Positions 26,327 through 37,704 of a stretch of DNA of 64,000 bases are shown here, piece by piece. A program made the position numbers and the translations under genes. The notes below the pieces were generated by a model that made no database searches, had not been told where the DNA came from, and saw only the letters and a list, made by a program, of their open reading frames with translations. The first letter of the stretch is position 1. Each line of letters begins with the position of its first letter. Source of the DNA: Hedera helix. Lineage: Eukaryota; Streptophyta; Magnoliopsida; Apiales; Araliaceae. The DNA lies in the NCBI GenBank assembly GCA_947179155.2, contig OX359270.1, positions 19,441,556-19,505,555 on the forward strand. Reading direction: 5' to 3'.

Positions 26327-29300
26327 TGTAATATCCCAGATATTTACAAGAATTGTAAATAAGATTTAAAATAATTAATTAAAGGTTATGGTTTAAAACC
26401 TAGAGTTGTCGAAGTGAGATGTGTAAAAAATGGGTGAACATTTTTTTTTAACATAATTTATTTGTTAGAAATTAAATGTGGGAATATTGTAATGATGCAT
26501 GTAGAGAATTTATTAAGGAAATAAATTCAATTGAGAGTGAAGGTGGTTATATTGATATACATATATACCTAAAGTGTGCTTGTTAGCCAAATAAGAAGAT
26601 GAGTAAAATAAATACTCAATTAAACTAATAAATTAATTAGTTTAAATATGAAGTCATAAAATATAATTAATTAGGTTAATTATATTAGTATGAGTTAAAG
26701 TTGTGGAAAATTTAGGATGATTGTCTTGGATGACAATAATGTGAAGTAATTAATTAAGTAATTAACTTAATTATTAAGTTGTTGTATAGAGTCCATTAAT
26801 GGATTTAATACAAGCCCAATATGGGAATACTTGCATGAAGATGAGTAATTAAATAATAAGCCCAAATATTATAGTCCAAGAGATAATTAATATAAGTCCA
26901 ATTAAATTATGTTGGCAAGTATTGTATATAATGTGGTGGTAGTCCAATTAAATTAATTACCTAGCCCAAGTTATAAAGATGTGTGAGTTGTGTTGGGTAG
27001 CCCAAATAATTAAATAAGGGAGCCCAATGCAAAATAAACTAGTAGCCCAAATATTGAGTCCAAATTTAAAAGTCAAATGTTGGGAGAATAAATTCAAGTA
27101 TTGTTAAGTGTAGAGAATTAATTAATGTAGGGTTAATTGAATAACCCTAGTTGGTAGACAAGAGAGAGTATTAACCAAACATTGGTTAATTGCTAGGTGA
27201 ATGAATGTGATAATGAGAATTAACTATGGATGAGTTAATTGAGTAACCCTATGTAGTAAATAAATTAAAGATTTAACTATGCATGGGTTAGTTGTAGCAA
27301 GAATATTATAGATACAATTATGTATGTATATAATTCACCAAGGTAAAATTGGTAGATAACCATGGGTTGCATGTTGTAGAGAATTAACCATACATTGGTT
27401 AATGGTTATTAGAAATTACAAGTATTATATATATAATAAAAATAAAGAAAAAATGGTGGAGTGTTGACCAAACATGAGGTCCCACTTGAAGATTGAGTAA
27501 AAATGTATGTTGCTTGTATTCAATTTAAATTAGTCAATTCAAGCTATGATGTAATTTAAATAAAAAGTTATTGGTGAATATGTAGAGATATATATGTTGT
27601 AAGTATATGAATTGGTAGAGAGTTAACCAATGTTGGTTAAATGAATTAACCAATGGGTGGTTCACCAACCCTAGTCAATGAAGATGATCAATTCTTATGA
27701 ATTTATGTTGTAGAGAACTAACCATTGTTGGGTTACTTGTTAACCCTAAGTGGTAATAAAAATAAAACCTTAACCAATGCTAGAGTTAAGTGTTAGTAAT
27801 TATATAAATATATTGAATATATATGTATAATTGATTGTAGAGAATTAACCCTGTTTGGGTTACTTGGTGGAAGATATGTGTATGTTTAATTGATGAGTTT
27901 AAATCATGGTTGGGTGAGTGAACCAACCTAGGTCATTTTAATGTAGAGAATTAAAGTCATTGTGGTTAGTTGTTGTGAGATATATAAATAAGATGAGCCC
28001 TAACTAAGGTTGAGTTTTAATTGACCAAGGTTAAGTGTAGTACTTTAACCATAGGTCTTATGAGAGTTAACCACATATGGGTTAAGTGTTGGGTGAATTG
28101 CTCACCAACTACCCAACCACCCTAGTCAATCAAAATTGTCATTCATGGTGGTCAATCACTTGGTCAATCACCAAGTCCATCAAGTAGTCATTCACTAAAA
28201 TAGTAAGCATGGATTAACCCTTTAATTCACCTATGTTAGTTGATTAGTGGATGATAAGTGAGGTTAGTTGAGTCCTATAAATAGAACTTATTACCAAGGC
28301 TTGGAAAAGTTTGGTCATTTGTTCATTTCACCAAGTTATAAAGAGAGGTTCTAGAGAGAAAGGAGAGCACATTTGAGAGATTCATCTATGTTCTCCAAAG
28401 TGTTAGTGAATATTGGTAAGAAGAAGGTTAAGTCATCAAGAAGTATAGCTATTTTGGGTAGATCAAGAAGAAGAACATTCAAATCCAAGAGGTTGAAAAG
28501 TGTTCTAACTTTTCCTTAGTGCATTTTTATAATTTATATAAGTTTTAAACGGTCAAAATATACTTTTAACCGATCAAAAGTTATTTTGATGATCTAGAAG
28601 TCTAAATCTATGATATATAGGTAGATTCGTGATTTAGTATGTTTAATAGATGTATTGGTATGTGTGTTACGCAAATAAATGGAAGAAAATTCCATATTGC
28701 GATTTACCGGTAAAACCTAGATGATTCGATCTTAAATTTTTGTCAAAATGTTTTCAAAAATATGATCAAACCATGAAATATTGTAAAATAATAAGTTAGG
28801 AAGACAACAACACTTAGTTGGTGTCATTTGGATGGGTAGATTTTATTTTATTCAAGTTTGAACAAATTGAACCAAGGATTTGTGAAGTTAGTTTTCACTT
28901 TGTCCTTGTGAGCCATTTTTAGTCTACTTCCTTTTGGCATTTAGATTTGTGATCTAAAGAGAAATTGTAGAGGGGGAAATTCTGATGAGAATAGACTCAA
29001 GAATCACCCCAAAATATTTTAAAATGAAGAAGTTATCGTTATCGGAGCGACTGAGGGTCAGGGTAGTCCAAATTAGGGTTTTCAGAAAAGTGGACGAGCT
29101 CCTACCTAGCGCCTACCAAGCGCCTAGGCGCTCTAGCCGGCTGTCTCAGGGAGCAGATTCGGTCCGGGTCGGGTCAGGTCGGGTCTGTCCAGGTCGAGCT
29201 TTTTATGAAAATTTAAGTTGAAATATGTATAAAATGACTGAGTTTGAATATTAAACCAATATATGAAGATTTATTAGTAATTAATTGGTAGCTAAATGTT

Positions 29301-30660
29301 TAAAATAAAAACTAAAGTTAACACAATTAAAAAAGTTAACTATTGGTATTGTTTGAAAAATATTAAAATATTATTAAATGATGAATAATATTAGCATAAA
29401 ATTAAAATATTATTAAATGTGTAATAACATTAGTATATGATAAAAATATTATTAAATGGTTAATAATATTAATAAGTGATTAAAATATTATTAAGTGGTT
29501 AATAATATTAATAAGTGATTAAAATATTATTAAGTGATTAATAATATTTGAATGTAGTTATATATTATCAAAGGTAGATAATATTTTGAGGTATTTGGTA
29601 CATTGTTAAATGTCCAAATCATTAAGTTATGTAAAAGAGAAAATTTAATTGAATTAAATCAATGTAAATAGTCCATTTGTGACTAATTTAGACAACTTAT
29701 TAAAAGTAAGTCGTACGAAGAACATGTAGTGAACGTGTAAGTTGGTTAAGCATACCCGACATGTCCAAACTGTATTTGGGCTAGGGTTTTTGTTCGGAAC
29801 TTAAGGGTTCGTTTATCGGACAACTAAAGAGTTAATAATTTGAAGTTAAGGTCTTAAGTTAAGACTAATTAAAAGTCCTGGTAGCTAATGATTATGTCAA
29901 TTTGTTATATAAATTGTAGGTTGAGCAAATGACGCAAATAAGCGTAAATGGTAGAAGCGACCAGGCAAGTTTTTCAGAACTTGCTCCTATGTGCCTTAAC
30001 ATGCTATGATGTGATATTAAATTGTTAATAGAAAGATATTGATGATAATTGTGATATGCATGAGGTATGATTACATGTAGATTATGTATAAATATGAAGC
30101 ATGAATTGCTAGATGTTATATGTGATGCATGAGCAGTATGACATAAACTGAAATGCATGAAAAGCATGATGTAAGTATAAATTGCAGAGTATAGGTGAAA
30201 CATATAATGTGTTATGTGTAACTGTTAAACTTGTTGAGCCGTCGTGCTCACTCTTGCTTAAACCAACATTTTTAGATAGTACAAGTATTTGAAGTCTTGA
30301 TAAAGATCAAGAAACAGGAATGCATATTACATTCACTGAAGGTCTAGCACGACCATTGTAGATATCAGTCCGAATTGGATAGGTAAAATGATTGTGTAGT
30401 ATAAGAATTGGTTGGTATGTATTATGAGTCTTAGATACTCAAATTGATTGTAATAGAATGTCGTATCATATATGATATTGAGACATACTAGAAATTTGTA
30501 AAGATTGCAATTCTGGAATAGAAAGAGATGTTGTAAAATTGTAAATAAATGATGATTTATCAATTATAATATTGTTGTAATTTATGAACAATAAGGAAAA
30601 TGTAGTACTAGTGTTGAACCGGATTCGAGTTTCGAGGGACCCGGATTCGGGGTCGTCACA
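26327..30660 (+). mobile_element. Solo Gypsy LTR, 4.3 kb, TSD GTTTT
   Basis: TGTAATATCCC...GGGGTCGTCACA, flanked by GTTTT at 26322-26326 and 30661-30665. The partner LTR near 40311-40330 shows the uninterrupted site (GGCTAGGGTTTTGGGTAG). There is no ORF with a recognisable domain, no PBS and no pol, so it is a solo LTR. It contains a GC-rich tract (29040-29200) and an AT hairpin array (29390-29570), in the same order as in other long LTRs here. Its last ~800 bp corresponds to the fragment at 12982-13805. Confidence 0.9.
29040..29205 (+). promoter_or_regulatory. GC-rich tract with GGGTC repeats in LTR
   Basis: A CpG-containing patch with AGCGCCTACCAAGCGCCTAGGCGCT and a run of GGGTC(G/A) hexamers (29160-29196). 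The reverse complement of the same style of tract, (GACCCG)n, is at 45184-45243 in another solo LTR. A promoter function is inferred from position and composition only. Confidence 0.35.
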
Positions 30661-30765
30661 GTTTTGGGTAGTTTTATGCCTCTTGCTCTTAATAGCTCTT
30701 TTCCTAGTCTTCCCAAAGTAAAAATGAAGTTTGAAGAAATCCAATGGAACAATCCTAGTTGTCGA

Positions 30766-30788
30766 CCCCCCCCCCCCCCCCCCCCCCC
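30766..30788. repeat. Poly-C tract (23 nt)
   Basis: An uninterrupted run of 23 C, where the partner LTR (40427-40433) has only a short C run. The partner has its own long C run at a different place (40741-40761). Confidence 0.95.
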
Positions 30789-31790
30789 GGCTCTTATAGC
30801 TCTCAAGGTATTTCCTTATGAACTCTCAAGAACACTAAGTGTTCTTCCTATTTTCTCTCTTTTGCTCTCTAGGAAAACTCTCTCTCAAATAGACCAACTC
30901 TTGTGCACTTGGGAGAGGCTTATATTTATAGAAGATAGCTAAGTATACTTATGATCTCCTAATCCATCAACCTTAATTAATTAACTAAATCAAATAAGAA
31001 ACATAGATTCACTTTTTAGGGGACTTGATGGGGCATTGGAAAAACTTTTGCATTGGAGTAAAATGAGGAGTATTGAGCTTTGTACCCCTACTAGACTCCC
31101 CCTCCTATTGCCGACAGCCCCCCTTCCCCTTTTCCCCTAAATTTGATTTATTTTCCTTTTTTATTTTAATAGTTACAAGTTGGTAATATATATATATATA
31201 ATCACCAATACACACATGTTTGGCCTAGGGTTTGGGCTAGAATTTAATCAATTTCTTGGGCTTCCATTTAAATTAACTTGGGCTTTCAATAATTAAATTA
31301 ATGAGCTAAGCAATTAATTCCATGGGCTAGACAATTAATTTCATGAGCTAGGCATTTAATTGATACCCATTTAATCACATAATGTTAATTAGTAACATGA
31401 ATTAATTCTACCATTTTAAGGTTAGCATTTAATAAATTCATGGACTGCTATTATTAAATGTCACACTTGGATTAATTATATTAATTAATCCAATTAGACT
31501 GGCCTTTAATAAATTAATTTAATCTATGAAATAATTATTTAAATTATAAACCCTATCACATTACAATTAAATCGTCGATTAGGGTTTCTAACTTATCGTT
31601 TCTCGATATTAATATTTTTAGGTTAGTTTATTTGGTTAAATAAGATCACCGAGTGAACTACCCCTTTAATTAAATCCTCATACACATAAATATGATTATT
31701 CATGAATGCACAACAAAATAAAAATTAAATTCATTTCATTGATAAATACTAATCTAATATATTTGAAATGTGTCGTAATATTCGCGGTCA

Positions 31791-32105
31791 TTACATTCTC
31801 CCCCTTATAAGAATTTCATCCTCGGAATTACAAACATAAGGTTACTCAAAAAAATTAGGATAATTCGTCATCATATTTTCTTCCAGCTTGCACGTAGCCT
31901 ATTCGGCATTGTGGTTCCTCCATAACACTTTAGCAGAATGTATGATCTTATTCCTTAAGATATGTTCCTTCCTATCTAGTATCTGGACAGAAATTTCTTC
32001 ATAAGATAAGTCTTTTTCAACTTGAATCGGCTTATATGATATAACGTGCTTATAATCTGATTTATATGACTGTAATACTGAAACATGAAACACATTATGA
32101 ATATG
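31791..32105 (-). pseudogene. Tekay-like chromodomain at pol C-terminus
   Basis: Sense reading shows FHVSVLQSYKSD, then EKDLSYEEISVQILDRKEH, RNKIIHSAKVLWRNH and a W-to-C-like change after a stop in the final EATW motif. This is the chromodomain that follows Gypsy integrase in chromoviruses and is thought to guide insertion to particular histone marks. The reading frame ends in ILIRGRM and a TAA that lies in the LTR's own TGTAATG, so pol stops exactly at the LTR edge. Confidence 0.85.
31796..31811 (-). other. Polypurine tract of Tekay-like element
   Basis: CTTATAAGGGGGAGAA in sense, directly followed by the 3' LTR start TGTAATGACC. The tract overlaps the last codons of pol. Confidence 0.8.
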
Positions 32106-33190
32106 ATCAAGTTAAGGAGGTAAAACTATCTCGTACGCTACTTCACCTAGTCGCTTTAGAACTTCAAATGGTCCTACAAACCTTGGGCTCAATTTTCCTT
32201 TCTTGCCAAATCTGATCTTCCCTTTCCAAGGATATACCTTCAAAAATACGAAGCTTCCAACTTCAAAGTCTCTTTTGACGATGCAAATCGGCATACTTCT
32301 TTTGACGATCTTGAGCTGCTACCAAACGAGCTCTTATTACTTTAATAACATCCACAGTCTGCTGCACTATTTCAGGTCCTAACAGTCTTCGTTCACTAAT
32401 CTCGTCCCAACACAATGACGTGCGACCCTTCCATATAGTGCTTCATATAGCAGCATGCCACTACTAGTATGGTAACTGTTATTGTATGCGAATTCCACCA
32501 AAGGTAGATGTTCATCCCAACTGCCTTTCAAATCCATCACGACTGCCCTAAGCATGTCTTCTAGTGTTTGAATCGTTTGTTCACTTTGGCTATCAGTTTG
32601 AGGATGGTACGCCGTACTCAACCTTAACTGCGTTCCCAATATTTCTTGTAAGCTTCTCCAGAAATTTGATGTGAAACGCAGATCTCTGTCAGACACAATA
32701 GATACCGGCAATCCATATCGTAACACAATCTCCTTTATATATAACTTTGCCAACTGCACCAGATTGTACCTTATCTTAATTGGTAAAAATGTGCAGACTT
32801 GGTCAAATGATCCACAATCACCTAGACCACATCGTAACCCTTTTGTGTTGGTGGAAGCCCAATCATAAAATCTGTCGTGATGTGCTCCCATTTCCACTTC
32901 AAAATTTCCAATTGTTACAGCAGCTCACCCAGTTTCTGATGCTCCGCTTCAACCCTCTGACATGTCAAGCATCGCCCCACACACTCTGCGACCTCCATTT
33001 TCATGTTCGGCCACCAAAAGTGTTGACGTAAATCTTGATAAATCATTGTACCCCCAAGGTGTACCGAATACCTTGCACTGTGAGCTTCCCGCAGAATCTC
33101 CTCCTTCAATTCCAGAACCATAGGTACCCAAATCCTCCCTTCAAATCTCAACAGCCCTATGCTATCAACTTTATACTTCAGTTCCTCTCC
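32106..33190 (-). pseudogene. Tekay-like integrase, decayed
   Basis: The zinc-binding region reads HSARYSVHLGG, then WWPNMK and CLTCQRVEAEH. The catalytic core shows HITTDF (first Asp), VSDRDLRFTSNFW (second Asp) and TDSQSEQTIQTLEDML (Glu). The GPF/Y-like C-terminal part reads LSPRFVGPFEVLKRLGEVAYE near 32120-32220. Core residues survive, but stops (for example at 32379, near 32850 and between 32295 and 32378) and frame changes inactivate it. Small plus-strand ORFs over this region are shadows. Confidence 0.85.
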
Positions 33191-33289
33191 TTTTAAGATT
33201 CGCGACCTTATGAAAACACATTCTTCATCCTTTTTCTTGAGTCTCCTTTATCTTGTCTAATAAAGTCGGACTTGCCTCTACTGCGAACA

Positions 33290-34090
33290 ATTTCTCATCT
33301 GCCTCTTTCAGATCCTTGACCTCTAATTCTAGTCTTTTCATATCCTTGATTAATTTTTCTTAGGTCTTCAGCATCAATAAGTTTTCTCTGCCCTTTCTGC
33401 TCAGAGCATCTGCCACCACATTCGCCATACCGGGATAATATAGAATTTCATAATCATAGTCTTTGATTAATTCCAACCATCATCTTTGCCTCATGTTCAG
33501 CTCCTTCTGAGTGAAGATATACTTCAGACTTTTGTGGTTTGTGTATATCTCACACTTTTCTCCATACAGGTAGTGCCTCCAGATTTTCAGTGCGAACACT
33601 ACTGCTGCTAACTCTAGGTCATGAGTTAGATTCCTTTTCTCATAATCCTTTAATTATCGTGAAGCGTACACAATGAATGTGCCATGTTGCATCAGAACGC
33701 AACCGAGCCCCTTGTGTGACACATCACTGAATACCACAAATCCTTCTATATCATCTGGTAGGGACAATACAGGTGCTTCACTATGTCTCTTTTTCAGTTA
33801 TAAGAAACTTGCTTCACACTTCTCCGTCCGTACATACTTAACTATCTTCCTTGTCAAATTTGTCAATGGTGTCGCTAACTTTGAGAAATCCTAAATAAAC
33901 CTTTTGTAGTAACCTGTCAATCCCAAGAAACTCCTGACTTCCGTCGACGTCTTTGGTTGTTCCCAATTTATAACTGTCTCCACCTTTACCGGATCTACAA
34001 AAACACCAACCTTATCAATTACATGCCCCAGAAACTACACCCTTTGTAGCCAAAATTCATACTTGGAAAACTTTGCGTACAGCTTCTCCT
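33290..34090 (-). pseudogene. Tekay-like RNase H, decayed, catalytic Asp to Asn
   Basis: Sense reading gives VRSFLGLTGYYKRFI, then SDVSHKGLGCVLMQ, YEKRNLTHDLELAAVVFALK and YTNHKSLKYIF. The usual TDHKSL motif has become TNHKSL (codon at 33537-33539), a GAC-to-AAC change that removes an active-site Asp. Several other stops are present. A spacer rich in E, K and L (33210-33370) links it to integrase. Confidence 0.8.
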
Positions 34091-34149
34091 TTCTCAGCAT
34101 CTCCAATACTGCCTTTCAGCATCTCCAATACTGCCCTGAGATGTTCGAC

Positions 34150-34830
34150 ATGTTTCTCTTCCGTTTTTTAGTAAACAAAAATGTTATCTATGAACACAAC
34201 AATAAACTTTTCCAAGTACTGCATGAATACTCTGTTCATCGTGTCCATCAATGTTGTTGACGCGTTCGTCAGACCAAAAGACATTACCAGAAACTCAAAG
34301 TGATTGTATCGAGTTCTGAATGATGTCTTAGGTATGTCCTCTCCTCTCACATTCAGTTGGTGATACCCTGTTCTCAAGTCAATCTTTAGAAAATACTTCA
34401 CTCTCTTTAGTTGATCAAACATATCGTGTATCCTGGGCAATGGGTATTTGTTCTTAATCGTAATCTTATTCAACTCTCGATAGTCGATACAAAGTCGTAA
34501 TGATCCATCTTTCTTCTTTACAAATAATATCGGCGCTCCCCATAGAGATACGCTCGGTCGAATATTTCCCTTCTCCAATAATTCCTGCAGTTGTATCATC
34601 AATTCCTTCATTTTTACTGGAGTCATCCTGTACGGTGCTTTCGATATTGATGTTGTCCCCGGTACTAAGTCAATTATGAATTCCACTTCTTTATTCGGGG
34701 GTAAACCCGACAACTCATCTAGGAAAACATTTGAGAATTTCCTTACCACAGGTATCTGTACTATTTCACCCCCTACTTTTTGAGTATCAACCATGTGAGC
34801 CAAATAACCTATACAACCCTTTCTTAGCAA
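34150..34830 (-). pseudogene. Tekay-like reverse transcriptase, catalytic Asp to Asn
   Basis: An almost continuous 220-codon frame. Recognisable RT blocks: FSNVFLDELSGLPP, YRMTPVKMKEL, WGAPILFVKKKDGSLRLCIDYRELN, YPLPRIHDMFDQL, KIDLRTGYHQL and MSFGLTNA. The catalytic box is FIDN instead of YIDD: the codon at 34183-34185 is AAC. A stop follows five codons later. At 34094-34137 a 22-bp duplication shifts the downstream frame. The enzyme cannot be active. Confidence 0.9.
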
Positions 34831-34839
34831 TCTCTTTGC

Positions 34840-35310
34840 CTACATCATCGTCAGACAACAAGATTGTTTCAGTGATTTACTCCGATAAAACACTACCTTT
34901 GACTTATTTGGAGTCCTCAGGCTTACACTCTTCTTTTGATAGTCAATCACCGCTTTGTATTTAAATAGCCAATCCATCCCAAGGATTACGTCAAATTCTC
35001 CTAATCGAATCAGGATTAAGTTCACACACAGTTTGTATTTTCTTATTTCAACACAGCATTTCCTATTAACGTATTATACGGGAATCACCTCATTGCTTGT
35101 TACTTCTACATTCATAGGGTGTTCTAATTTCTCACGAGATAATTTTAACTGTTTAGCAAATTCATATGATACAAACGAACAAGTAGCACCCGAATCAAAT
35201 AATACATATGCATTAATATCATTGATCGGAATAATACTTGACACCACATCCTTAGACTCCTTTGCATCTTATACAGTCATGTTGAAGGTGCATGCCACTA
35301 GCCTGTTCTG
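34840..35310 (-). pseudogene. Tekay-like aspartic protease
   Basis: Sense reading shows AYVLFDSGATCSFVS (active-site DSG), then EFDVILGMDWLFKYKAVIDY, the flap/C-terminal motif typical of Gypsy retropepsins. Stops occur between the two blocks (near 35078) and at the junction with RT (34838). It would process the gag-pol precursor in an active element. Confidence 0.8.
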
Positions 35311-36371
35311 CTGTGTTGGCCCTCTGATAGTCAGCTTGCGGTTGTTCCCTTAATTGGCACTGCCTGAATCACTCTTCCTTTTTGGGCAATCCTTCTTCTG
35401 ATGGTCGGAAGTGCCACAAGAAAAATAGTCTCCCCTTTTTGCTTTCAGGCATTATGGAGCAAAATGTCCTAGCTATCCACAGTTAAAACAAACTCATTTT
35501 TCCCTCATGCACTCCCTAGAGTGATTCTTCCCACATTTTTTGCACTTGTTTCCTTTCTTCGTTTTAACTCTTTGCTTGTTCCCAGAACTCTGACTATCGT
35601 TCCACTTTCTCTTTTGAGGATTGCTTCCTCCGCTACTATTTCCTTCTCAATGCCCATCACGAATCTTCTTCTTGTTCTGGTCTTGGTTGTACTTAGTTAA
35701 GGCCTCATTCCCCCTTCAGCAATAATGGCTTTCTCAAGTAGTGAGGAAAAAGTGGTAATCTGTAGAACTGCGACCTTGATATAAACCCAGGGTTTCAGTC
35801 CCTGTTCGAATCTTCTTGCTCTCCTGATTTTAGTGTCTACTTAGTTTGGTACAAACCTGGCCAACTCATTGAATCTTGTAGCATAATCGCCAACTGTCAT
35901 GCTCCCTTGTTTCAGTTCCAGGAATTTTACTTCCATTCCTGCTTGTATACTCTCTGGAAAAAAGTTTTCAAAGAACATCTCCTTAAAACGTGTCCACATT
36001 AATACTCATTCTCCCGTTCGATTTTTATTGGCTTTCCACCAGTAGTTTGTTTCTCTCTTCAACATGAAGGTGACAAATGACGTATGTTGTTCTTCAGCCA
36101 CTCGGGCGACCTTGAACACTTTCTCCATCTCTTCCACCCATGTCTGGGCTTCAATTGGATCGGTAGTTTCGCGAAACTCTGGCGGTCCTACCAGTTTGAA
36201 ATCCTAAAAGTTTGCCAGGTGATTCCCTGGCTTATCCACTATGGGCAGTGGTCTATTCTGCATGATTTCTGCAAGCATAGCTGCAAAAGCTTGCATTGGG
36301 TCTGCTGGAACTTCCTCATTATTTACCGACTCATCTACTCTTGGGTTTCGAGTTTGTCTCCTTGGCGGCAT
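35311..36371 (-). pseudogene. Tekay-like gag, decayed
   Basis: Start chosen at the ATG at 36371, which begins MPPRRQTRNP, the usual opening of Tekay gag. Then follow AFAAMLAEIMQ, PPEFRETTDPIEAQTWVEEMEKVF, WKANKNR, FKEMFFENFFPES and FLELKQGSMTVGDYATRFNELARF, the retrotransposon gag domain. Near 35400-35560 lie Cys/His knuckles: CKKCGKNHSREC, CFNCG...GHFAP...C (two stops inside) and CGTSDHQKKDC. At least six stops are visible, several explicable as CAG/CAA to TAG/TAA or TGG to TAG/TGA changes. Confidence 0.85.
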
Positions 36372-36769
36372 TACCTGTTTTAAACAAAATCTTAAGTTAT
36401 TATTTTGTGTTTTTACATTTCATGCCACATTTTATTTATGTTTACATTTAACAGTTAAACACAATTCAATCTTAACACAAACAGATAAAATAACTGCATT
36501 TATAGTCATATACCACCGTTTTAATACATCAAGTGACAACATGTGGTATACTGCTATAAACGCTCATACACACCCATAGTTATCCCCTAGAAATAGAAAG
36601 TGGGGATTTAAACCATCCTACCCCTGTAACAAAATAAAAGTCGGGGTCTAACACTATCTCAAGTCAAAATAAAATAGTGGAATTTACAACATATATCATT
36701 TCCTACTATAAACAAAAATGGGAACTAACTGCATCTATATACAAGCTAAAATAGTAACATAGCTAATGG
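36372..36769 (-). other. Leader between upstream ORF and gag
   Basis: Nearly 400 bp of non-coding leader of the Tekay-like element. It has repeated GTGGGAT/GTGGGAAC-like segments, seen on the plus strand as AAAGTGGGGATTTAAACC, AAAGTCGGGGTCTAAC and AAATGGGAACTAAC. No splice sites can be called with confidence. Confidence 0.4.
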
Positions 36770-37455
36770 TGGTTCATCCCACAATACACAGCCTCCCCAT
36801 GTTCCTGCTGGGCGATTCTGTTGACTACCCTGCAGCTCACGAAGCGACGACTCAAGTCCTCTTCTCGGGGTTACCTCCAAATCCGGCTCCTCAAGCCCAG
36901 GGAATTATTCTTGGATGTCCCAAATCGGACCTCTTCCTCTAGCTCGTCCACTCTCCTAGGAGCTTTCATCCACTCATCATGAATGCAAATCTTGTCCACT
37001 ATCTCTAAATCAAACTCAGTTGTCATGGCCACATGTTGCTCTTATAGCTTCGTTAGATCCAACTTGAGCTGCTCTCGCTCTACCGTCAGTTATGTCACCT
37101 CGCCGGATAATTAATATTCCACATCCTTGTAGACATTTTCCAACTCCTGGTGAGTCTGGTTTTCCTCCTCCAGATGCTGAACTCGAGCCTCTATTTCCAA
37201 GTTCCTCTCAGCTAACTGCTCGATGAGGTCATTCTCAGAATGTGCCTCCTCTTCATCAGTTGACTCCTCCTCAGTAGTCTGCTGCTCCTCTGAGTCATCC
37301 TCACTATGTGGCCTCATTACTCGGCCCCTAACTGGTTCCTTAACATCATCTACGTGATCCTTCTCAGGTGCAACCACTAGCGGCTAGACCGTATCCACAT
37401 ATATATCTATGAACTCCTCCTCTGCCGACTAGCTCGTCTGACCTACCTCAAGCAT
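36770..37455 (-). pseudogene. Acidic coiled-coil ORF upstream of gag
   Basis: A frame of about 228 codons between PBS and gag, from an ATG at 37455 (MLEVGQTS) to GMNHH before a stop near 36770. The open core (37111-37377) is very acidic (EDDSEEQQTTEEESTDEEE), then heptad-rich (LIEQLAERNLEIEARVQHLEEEN). The frame continues after stops with LTVEREQLKLDLTKL and APRRVDELEEEVRF. All five internal stops can be explained as Gln codons hit by C-to-T change, so this was once a real protein. Function unknown; extra ORFs before gag occur in some plant Gypsy groups. Family not recognised. Confidence 0.6.
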
Positions 37456-37691
37456 CCTACAACCATAGATAAGAAAGAAAAACAGCATATCAATATCAGA
37501 ATAAAATATAGTCATTGATGAAATGAACTAATATTTTATTTTGTACAACATCGGCTCAATGAATCTCCAAGATCCATCTCCAAACTTAAATCAACTCAAT
37601 GGATCTCCTCGATCCAGCTCCTAATGTACTCTATACGAGTTTAATTCTAAGGTTATAACCTAGGTTTCGCATCCTAAAGTTTATAACATAC

Positions 37692-37704
37692 AACTCTGAT
37701 ACCA
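37692..37704 (-). other. PBS for initiator tRNA-Met
   Basis: In sense TGGTATCAGAGTT, matching the initiator-tRNA-Met primer site TGGTATCAGAGC over 11 nt. It sits 3 bp inside the 5' LTR edge at 37708. Confidence 0.85.

Larger units (their letters stand above)
20740..31795 (-). repeat. 3' LTR of Tekay-like element, twice interrupted
   Basis: Colinear with the 5' LTR at 37708-41467 after removal of the insertions 21661-24837 and 26327-30660; the net length is about 3.53 kb against 3.76 kb. A deletion of about 230 bp near 25900, relative to 39697-39930, explains most of the difference. Divergence between the two LTRs is obvious in every line, so this element is much older than the intact Copia. 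Confidence 0.85.

Noticed and set aside
30664..30942. Proline-run protein over poly-C
   Set aside because: A homopolymer artefact inside an LTR; the partner LTR gives a different frame.
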